From CAYTES01 sp964436935 (GTDB lineage Bacteria > Patescibacteriota > Gracilibacteria > UBA1369 > UBA12473): a stretch of DNA of 28,097 nucleotides. This document shows, one piece after another, positions 24,206-28,097 of this stretch (position 1 is the first letter of the stretch; each line of letters begins with the position of its first letter). Location of the stretch: positions 1-28,097 of the forward strand of contig CAYTES010000013.1 of assembly GCA_964436935.1 (NCBI GenBank). Reading direction: 5' to 3'. The translations under genes and the position numbers were made by a program. The notes beneath the pieces are model-generated. The model ran no database searches, was not told the DNA's origin, and was given only the letters and a program-made list of their open reading frames with translations.

Positions 24206-25441
24206 ATGAAATCTTTTTTTTACGGAGGATTAATTTTAATCTTCCTTCTGGACGTGACTGGAGAATTGGGCCGACTGCCCGTGGGACCCGTCAATGGATT
24301 ACTCGCCAATGACCTGGTCGTAGGAATTCTAATGGCACTGTGGCTGATACAAAAAACCTTCGTAGAAAGACGTTGGCCTCCGAGCAAACTATGGAGCCCT
24401 TTTCTCATTTTCATTGGGATTGCCACCATTGCACTTCTCAATGGATCACGATTTTTGAACGGGAATGAAGTGATGGTGAGCGGACTTTACCTCGTCCGTT
24501 TCATTGAATATTTCCTCATCGGCATGATGGCATTCGACCTAAGCACAGAAGAAAACGATAAAAAACATGCGCACAAAATACTAAACATGATTATTGTATC
24601 GGGAACAGTGCTTGCCATTTTAGGGTTTCTTCAATTGAAATTTTTTCCGGATTTCAGACGATTCACGGCGGAAGGATGGGACCCTCACATCAACCGACTC
24701 CTTTCCACATGGTTTGATCCCAATTTTGTAGGAGGGCTCCTGGCATTTGTGGTCAGTCTTTGCTTGGGAAAATCGCTTGAAAAACGACCTAAGCTTTGGT
24801 TAATCGCCTCAAGCGGAATCATGGTGATGGCACTCTTCTTAACCTACTCTCGTAGCGCCTATTTGGCGCTACTCACAAGCATAGGGATCATTGGCGTACT
24901 CCGATCCCGAAAAATTTTGGTGGGTGCCTTGATCGCAGGATTGCTCTTAACCTCCGTATCGGACCGGGCGCAAGAAAGGGTAGTGAATCTGTACCACAGC
25001 GCCTTATCCGTGGTGAGTGACTCGGTGGAACTCCCAGATGCCACCGCGCGACTTCGTATTGAATCATGGAAAAACACATTAACCATTGTTGCGGATCATC
25101 CTTGGCTCGGCGTAGGATACAACGCTTTTGGCTTTGCCCAAATTCGATACGGATTCGTGAGTGATATCGAACATCATTCCGCGAGCGGATCCGATTCCAC
25201 CTTTTTAACCATTCTAGCCACCACCGGCATTTTAGGTTTTTCCGCCTACCTCTGGCTATGGGCAACCATTCTGATTCATAGTTTTACACGGCGCAAAGAT
25301 CCCCTTCATTTGGCACTTTTTGCCGGAAGTATGGGGCTACTGGTTCACTCCCTTTTCGTCAACAGCCTGCTGTACACACCGTTATTGGTCTTCTTTTACG
25401 CCGCAATCGGAACAATATGGAGTCGACAAAAGCACACTTAA
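24206..25441 (+). CDS. O-antigen ligase/polymerase-like membrane protein
   Basis: A 411-aa polytopic membrane protein with about 10-11 hydrophobic segments. It shows the Wzy_C/WaaL family pattern: STWFDPNFVGGLLAF (about 167-181), LTYSRSAYLALL (212-223), then a long outside loop with DHPWLGVGYNAFG (297-309) and HHSASGSDSTFLTILATTG (323-341). Family members transfer or polymerise lipid-linked glycans on the outer face of the membrane. In a CPR cell this would decorate surface glycan or glycoprotein; the acceptor is unknown. No other glycan genes are in view. There is no Shine-Dalgarno sequence; a TATAAA at about 24195 may be its -10 box. EF-P begins 41 nt downstream. Confidence 0.85.
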   Translation: MKSFFYGGLILIFLLDVTGELGRLPVGPVNGLLANDLVVGILMALWLIQKTFVERRWPPSKLWSPFLIFIGIATIALLNGSRFLNGNEVMVSGLYLVRFIEYFLIGMMAFDLSTEENDKKHAHKILNMIIVSGTVLAILGFLQLKFFPDFRRFTAEGWDPHINRLLSTWFDPNFVGGLLAFVVSLCLGKSLEKRPKLWLIASSGIMVMALFLTYSRSAYLALLTSIGIIGVLRSRKILVGALIAGLLLTSVSDRAQERVVNLYHSALSVVSDSVELPDATARLRIESWKNTLTIVADHPWLGVGYNAFGFAQIRYGFVSDIEHHSASGSDSTFLTILATTGILGFSAYLWLWATILIHSFTRRKDPLHLALFAGSMGLLVHSLFVNSLLYTPLLVFFYAAIGTIWSRQKHT

Positions 25442-25482
25442 ACGTTAGACTGGATGCGCTTTTTAGTCTTATTCATGCTTTT

Positions 25483-26043
25483 ATGTACTCTATTGCTCAA
25501 CTCAAAGTAGGAACCGCCATTCAGGTGGAGGGTCATCCTTATATTGTAACCAGTTCACAGTTTTCAAAACAAGCGCGGGGGGGAGGCGTCATGAAAACCA
25601 CGGTCAAAAGCTTGCTCACCGGAAACAGTCTTCCCATGACCTTTCAAGGGAATGAAAAAATTGAACCCGCCGAAATCACCTACACCAAAGCGCAATTCCT
25701 TTATGCTCAGGATGAAGAATATTTTTTCATGGACAATCAAACCTACGAACAATTCAGTTTCAAAAAAGATGAATTGGGAGATAAAATTTATTTCTTACTC
25801 GATGGAATGGAGGTGAATATTCAACGCTTCGAAGACAACCCCATCAACGTTCAAGTCCCACCAAAGGTGAATTTAAAAGTCATCGAAGCGGAACCCTCCA
25901 CCAAGGGCGACACGGCCCAGGGACGCGTCACCAAAGCGATCACCTTGGAAACGGGATTGGTGGTTCAAGCTCCCATTTTCATTGAGGCGGGAGAAATGAT
26001 TCGAGTAAACACCGAAACGGGTGAATACAGCGAACGCGTTTAA
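25483..26043 (+). CDS. efp: translation elongation factor P
   Basis: A 186-aa EF-P, which binds between the P and E sites of the ribosome and relieves stalling at polyproline. I start it at the ATG at 25483 (MYSIAQLKVGTAIQVEGHPY); the longer frame from 25417 adds 22 non-conserved residues overlapping the preceding gene. The N-terminal KOW-like domain has the tip loop FSKQARGGGVMKT. The residue at the modified position is Arg32, not the Lys of E. coli. The middle and C-terminal OB domains follow (EEYFFMDNQTYEQF, then GDTAQGRVTKAITLETG), ending TGEYSERV. It has a normal length. Its TAA overlaps the stop of the convergent 98-aa gene. No EarP-, EpmA- or YmfI-like gene is in the window. Confidence 0.95.
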   Translation: MYSIAQLKVGTAIQVEGHPYIVTSSQFSKQARGGGVMKTTVKSLLTGNSLPMTFQGNEKIEPAEITYTKAQFLYAQDEEYFFMDNQTYEQFSFKKDELGDKIYFLLDGMEVNIQRFEDNPINVQVPPKVNLKVIEAEPSTKGDTAQGRVTKAITLETGLVVQAPIFIEAGEMIRVNTETGEYSERV

Positions 26044-26336
26044 GCTGTAACAATGCCTTCGGTTAAAAACAAACTGGAAACCCTCACTGGAGCGTTATCC
26101 GATTCATCTGAAGTTTCAGCAGGGTGACCGGTAAAAGCTTGTTCCATATTACCCAAAATTTTAACAAGAGCCCGCGCTTTCTTTAAAAACATCGCTTCGT
26201 CCGAATGAGCAAAGGATTCTTTCAAGCCCCGCAGTATCTGAGAGGCGGCCAACAGCCGGGCGTTTAGGCGAGCGATTTGATTAAAAACACTACTCACCGT
26301 ATCAAGATGATTTTCCAAATAAGTTTTTCGCTCCAT
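26040..26336 (-). CDS. 98-aa helical protein of unknown function
   Basis: A soluble, strongly helical protein (LENHLDTVSSVFNQIARLN, LLAASQILRGLKESFA, FLKKARALVKILGNMEQAF) with a Ser/Asp/Glu linker and a short C-terminal strand. No family recognised; it may be a small coiled-coil or helical bundle. It has a good promoter (26366-26393) with a palindrome between the -10 box and the ATG, suggesting control at this site. It is convergent with efp, with overlapping stop codons. Confidence 0.65.
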   Translation of the reverse strand: MERKTYLENHLDTVSSVFNQIARLNARLLAASQILRGLKESFAHSDEAMFLKKARALVKILGNMEQAFTGHPAETSDESDNAPVRVSSLFLTEGIVTA

Positions 26337-26340
26337 GGGA

Positions 26341-26371
26341 TATAATTATCAAACTAAGATTGGTAATTATA
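26341..26371. promoter_or_regulatory. palindrome overlapping the -10 box, operator candidate
   Basis: TATAATTA (26341-26348) and TAATTATA (26364-26371) are exact complements separated by 15 bp. One arm contains the -10 box and the other ends 4 bp before the start codon of the 98-aa gene. This fits a dimeric repressor site, but AT richness makes chance possible. Confidence 0.4.
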
Positions 26372-26393
26372 AGCAAATTTATAAATAAGTCAA
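26366..26393 (-). promoter_or_regulatory. promoter of the 98-aa gene
   Basis: Minus strand: TTGACT (26393-26388), a 16-bp spacer and a perfect TATAAT (26371-26366). Confidence 0.65.
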
Positions 26394-26445
26394 GTAGCAC
26401 TTTAAATAAGCGCACCTAAACCCCATTTGCCTTAAAAATGCAGAG

Positions 26446-27063
26446 TTATTTACTGACCATGAATTGATAAATCCATACCGCCGTAATCGCCCCTAAAATA
26501 GGTCCCGCAATATACGCCACCGAAACGGAACCAAGGGCAACCGCAAGCGCCGGGTTTAAAATACCATTCGAAAATTGACCGGCAATATTGATTCCCAAGA
26601 ATAGGGACCCTCCGACCGCAACCCCCGAAGCCCCGAGAGAAACACGTTTGTGCACCACCGCAGAAACACCAAAAAGTAGAAGAAATGCTCCTACAGCCTC
26701 CACGATTCCGATTTGAAAGCTACTTTCAACCGTCAATTCGGGCGAGCGTCCCAATAAACCTTTCCCGGAAACCATGGCCAATCCAGCTCCCGCCATTTGA
26801 GCAACAATATAGAAAAAGGCATCTTGAGGAGATAGTTTTTTTAAAGTGGCCAACGCCACGGTTACAGCAGGATTAAGATGTGCCCCACTGACAGAGCCCA
26901 CCGTATAAACAAACAGCATTAACGTGAAAGGTACCGCCAAAAAGGGTGGGATTCCGCCATTCGTCACACCTAAGAAGGCGACCAGCGCCAACATAAAAGT
27001 CCCGATGAGTTCGGCAAGATAAGCCTTAAAGTTCAATTTGGGCTTACGAAAAGAAAATTTCAT
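26446..27063 (-). CDS. aquaporin/MIP-family channel with an altered second NPA box
   Basis: A 205-aa membrane channel of the major intrinsic protein family with about six TM helices. The first half-helix motif is SGAHLNPAVTVALA (NPA at 64-66) and the second is SNGILNPALAVALG (NPA at 170-172). Conserved early features are AELIGTFMLALVAF and the GxxSGAHLNPAVT loop. The Arg that normally follows the second NPA and lines the selectivity filter is Leu173 here, so permeability may differ from classical water channels. The ATG at 27063 (MKFSFRKPKL) is preferred over a TTG 13 codons upstream. It follows the 133-aa gene by 48 nt on the same strand and is probably in its operon. Confidence 0.9.
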   Translation of the reverse strand: MKFSFRKPKLNFKAYLAELIGTFMLALVAFLGVTNGGIPPFLAVPFTLMLFVYTVGSVSGAHLNPAVTVALATLKKLSPQDAFFYIVAQMAGAGLAMVSGKGLLGRSPELTVESSFQIGIVEAVGAFLLLFGVSAVVHKRVSLGASGVAVGGSLFLGINIAGQFSNGILNPALAVALGSVSVAYIAGPILGAITAVWIYQFMVSK

Positions 27064-27111
27064 ACGGGAGGGGGGCAAAAGATAGTGCCTCCAAAATAAC
27101 AAAATTCGGAA

Positions 27112-27513
27112 TCAACGAAAAGCATTTTTCATTCTCTCAAACCAGGGACGCAAAAGAGAGAAAGTTTCAACGGGCATCTCCTTATTCAAATCATCATAAG
27201 AAAAAACAGCGGTTGGCCCCAAAGAAGAAGTAAAAACCAAATTAAATCGAGGATAAGGAAAACCCGCTCTTTTCTGAAGCGAAATGGTCACAATTTCGGG
27301 CTTTGATTCAAAAGACAACTCGCGAGGAGCCCGAACGGAAAACTGAAGCTTAAGTGCGGTAGGACCGGCCTGGTGATCTTTTGCCTCGATCGCCACAGGG
27401 AATTCCGCTTCAAGACGGCCTAAAAGCGTCAAAAAATTAACTCGCGAAAAGGGCATGTCCTTTTCCGAATCATCCGCTTCATCATCTTCCAAATGTGCTC
27501 CTCCTTCGGCCAT
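27112..27513 (-). CDS. 133-aa protein of unknown function, upstream of aquaporin
   Basis: A soluble protein with a very acidic N-terminus (HLEDDEADDSEKD), then an alternating strand/helix pattern (NFLTLLGRLEAEFPVAIEA, LKLQFSVRAPRELSF, IVTISLQKRAGFPYPRFNLV, TAVFSYDDLNKE) and a basic C-terminal helix (LRPWFERMKNAFR). It stops at TGA. No family recognised. It has its own near-consensus promoter and probably forms an operon with the aquaporin. An AT-rich palindrome (27514-27536) abuts the start codon. Confidence 0.65.
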   Translation of the reverse strand: MAEGGAHLEDDEADDSEKDMPFSRVNFLTLLGRLEAEFPVAIEAKDHQAGPTALKLQFSVRAPRELSFESKPEIVTISLQKRAGFPYPRFNLVFTSSLGPTAVFSYDDLNKEMPVETFSLLRPWFERMKNAFR

Positions 27514-27536
27514 AATATAATAATAAAAATTATATT
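27514..27536. promoter_or_regulatory. AT palindrome abutting a start codon
   Basis: AATATAAT (27514-27521) and ATTATATT (27529-27536) are exact complements with a 7-bp loop, directly next to the ATG at 27513. It lies in the transcribed leader, so it could act as an operator or a weak RNA hairpin. Confidence 0.35.
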
Positions 27537-27542
27537 CTTTAA

Positions 27543-27571
27543 ATTATACTCGATTTGGAAGAAAAGTGCAA
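27543..27571 (-). promoter_or_regulatory. promoter of the 133-aa gene and aquaporin
   Basis: Minus strand: TTGCAC (27571-27566), a 17-bp spacer and a perfect TATAAT (27548-27543). Confidence 0.65.
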
Positions 27572-27660
27572 TTTTAACCCGAAAATGAACATCAAAAAAG
27601 TGGCCCAGCGGAATTTAGGGCATTTACGTTATTCCGGGACGTGCACAAACTAGGGCAATA

Positions 27661-27969
27661 TCAGCTCTCATCGTCATAAATAGACCCCGTCAAAGAATCA
27701 CCCTTATATTGTCCTGCTTGAACCTGTCCCACGTGACCCACTCGACCAATCTTAACCTCCAATCCGGGAAATGCAGCTTGAACCGCGGCATGAACGGCGT
27801 CCCTATCAAAATCGACCTGAGTATAACCATAAACTTCAATAAATTCAGAAATAATACCAGAAATAGAGCGAGGGAGTCCCATACTATTCACCACAGCTTC
27901 CAGCTCCCCCTTAAATCCAGGTTTTAAATTAGAACCAACAACACGCACGGCAAATGATTTTTTTTCCAC
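27661..27969 (-). CDS. 102-aa protein of unknown function
   Basis: A soluble protein starting at GTG 27969 (MEKKSFAVRVVGSNLKPG), with a helical middle (ISGIISEFIEVYGY, AVHAAVQAAFPGLEVKIG) and a Gly-rich C-terminus (RVGHVGQVQAGQYKGD) ending in acidic residues at TGA. No family recognised. An extended -10 promoter lies upstream. The alternation of short strands and helices suggests a compact alpha/beta fold. It is separated from the next gene by 147 bp. Confidence 0.6.
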   Translation of the reverse strand: MEKKSFAVRVVGSNLKPGFKGELEAVVNSMGLPRSISGIISEFIEVYGYTQVDFDRDAVHAAVQAAFPGLEVKIGRVGHVGQVQAGQYKGDSLTGSIYDDES

Positions 27970-27998
27970 GAGTGATGATTTTAAATACTTAAAAGTAA

Positions 27999-28007
27999 AT
28001 TATAACA
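27999..28007 (-). promoter_or_regulatory. extended -10 promoter of the 102-aa gene
   Basis: The minus strand reads TGTTATAAT (28007-27999), an extended -10 (TGn plus a perfect TATAAT), with no convincing -35. The start codon is about 29 nt downstream. Confidence 0.5.
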
Positions 28008-28020
28008 AGTAAAACAAATA

Positions 28021-28097
28021 ATGACCGCCCCTAAAAATACTGGTGTGTTTATTGTACCAAACTCGCACCTATTTCCAAAACAAAGTGAGGTAATGAC
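28021..28097 (+). CDS. possible 5' end of a rightward gene cut by the window edge
   Basis: From ATG 28021 the frame reads MTAPKNTGVFIVPNSHLF and onward without a stop to the end (25 codons). A TATAAC at 28001-28006 could be its -10 box, overlapping the leftward -10 box. The evidence is weak because the visible part is short. Confidence 0.35.
   Translation, partial: MTAPKNTGVFIVPNSHLFPKQSEVM

Noticed and set aside
25417..25482. Extended EF-P start at 25417
   Set aside because: It adds 22 non-conserved residues and overlaps the ligase gene; MYSIAQLKVG matches the usual EF-P N-terminus.
27064..27102. Extended aquaporin N-terminus from a TTG at 27102
   Set aside because: The extra 13 residues are not family-like. 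ATG 27063 gives a typical MIP start and leaves a normal gap after the upstream gene.
1..28097. TGA read as glycine (Gracilibacteria-type code)
   Set aside because: Genes of 746-1509 codons contain no in-frame TGA. TGA ends at least four genes (13857-14201, 15252-15845, 27112-27513, 27661-27969), where reading through would run into neighbouring genes.

Overview
The window looks like a chromosomal segment of a Patescibacteria (CPR) bacterium, most plausibly of the Peregrinibacteria/Gracilibacteria side of that radiation. This placement is inferred from gene character: many unrecognisable small proteins, a huge secreted protein with GYAW..IGWI repeats, sparse signalling genes and an otherwise minimal housekeeping set. 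It was not tested by a marker-gene tree. The genetic code appears standard, because the very long genes contain no in-frame TGA and several genes stop at TGA. This argues against the TGA-to-glycine code of Gracilibacteria and Absconditabacteria. Promoters are often near-consensus sigma70 (TTGnnn-16/18 bp-TATAAT), but almost no start codon has a Shine-Dalgarno sequence, and several predicted leaders are only about 9-15 nt.

Left part (1-5166, all genes leftward): a promoter and the first codons of a gene leaving the window; a 5'-truncated, frameshifted IS200-like transposase remnant; a two-TM DUF3592-like protein; a 121-bp imperfect inverted repeat; and a 1299-aa secreted surface protein (signal peptide, three GYAW repeats, three CARDB-like repeats, a C-terminal beta-rich region). 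It is divergent from a 1509-aa cytosolic protein (5357-9886) with two class III nucleotide-cyclase-like domains, an NTPase domain and a long helical tail. That is the layout of soluble adenylyl cyclase, and the catalytic residues appear divided between the two cyclase domains.

Middle (9900-16150): a bidirectional terminator; small membrane proteins, one reading frame of which is interrupted by TGA; topA; an HU gene with its own promoter and terminator; a small unknown gene; and pheS. A two-gene leftward unit of unknown function (one member only 55 aa) lies between pheS and pheT, and pheT has its own promoter.

Right part (16145-28097): pheT with an apparently duplicated tRNA-binding (OB) domain; a Nif3-like metal protein; a class A penicillin-binding protein with an Ig-like C-terminal domain; a small lipoprotein; an RdgB/HAM1 NTP pyrophosphatase; an O-antigen-ligase-like membrane protein; EF-P with arginine at its tip; then small unknown genes and a divergent aquaporin, several with AT-rich palindromes next to the start codon. 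The window ends with a possible rightward gene start.

Functionally, the segment mixes translation (pheS, pheT, efp), DNA topology (topA, HU), nucleotide hygiene (rdgB), cell-envelope building (PBP1, O-antigen-ligase-like protein, lipoprotein, giant surface protein) and one elaborate putative signalling protein. I see no tRNA, rRNA, CRISPR array, integrase or intact mobile element. No gene-free stretch exceeds 300 bases.
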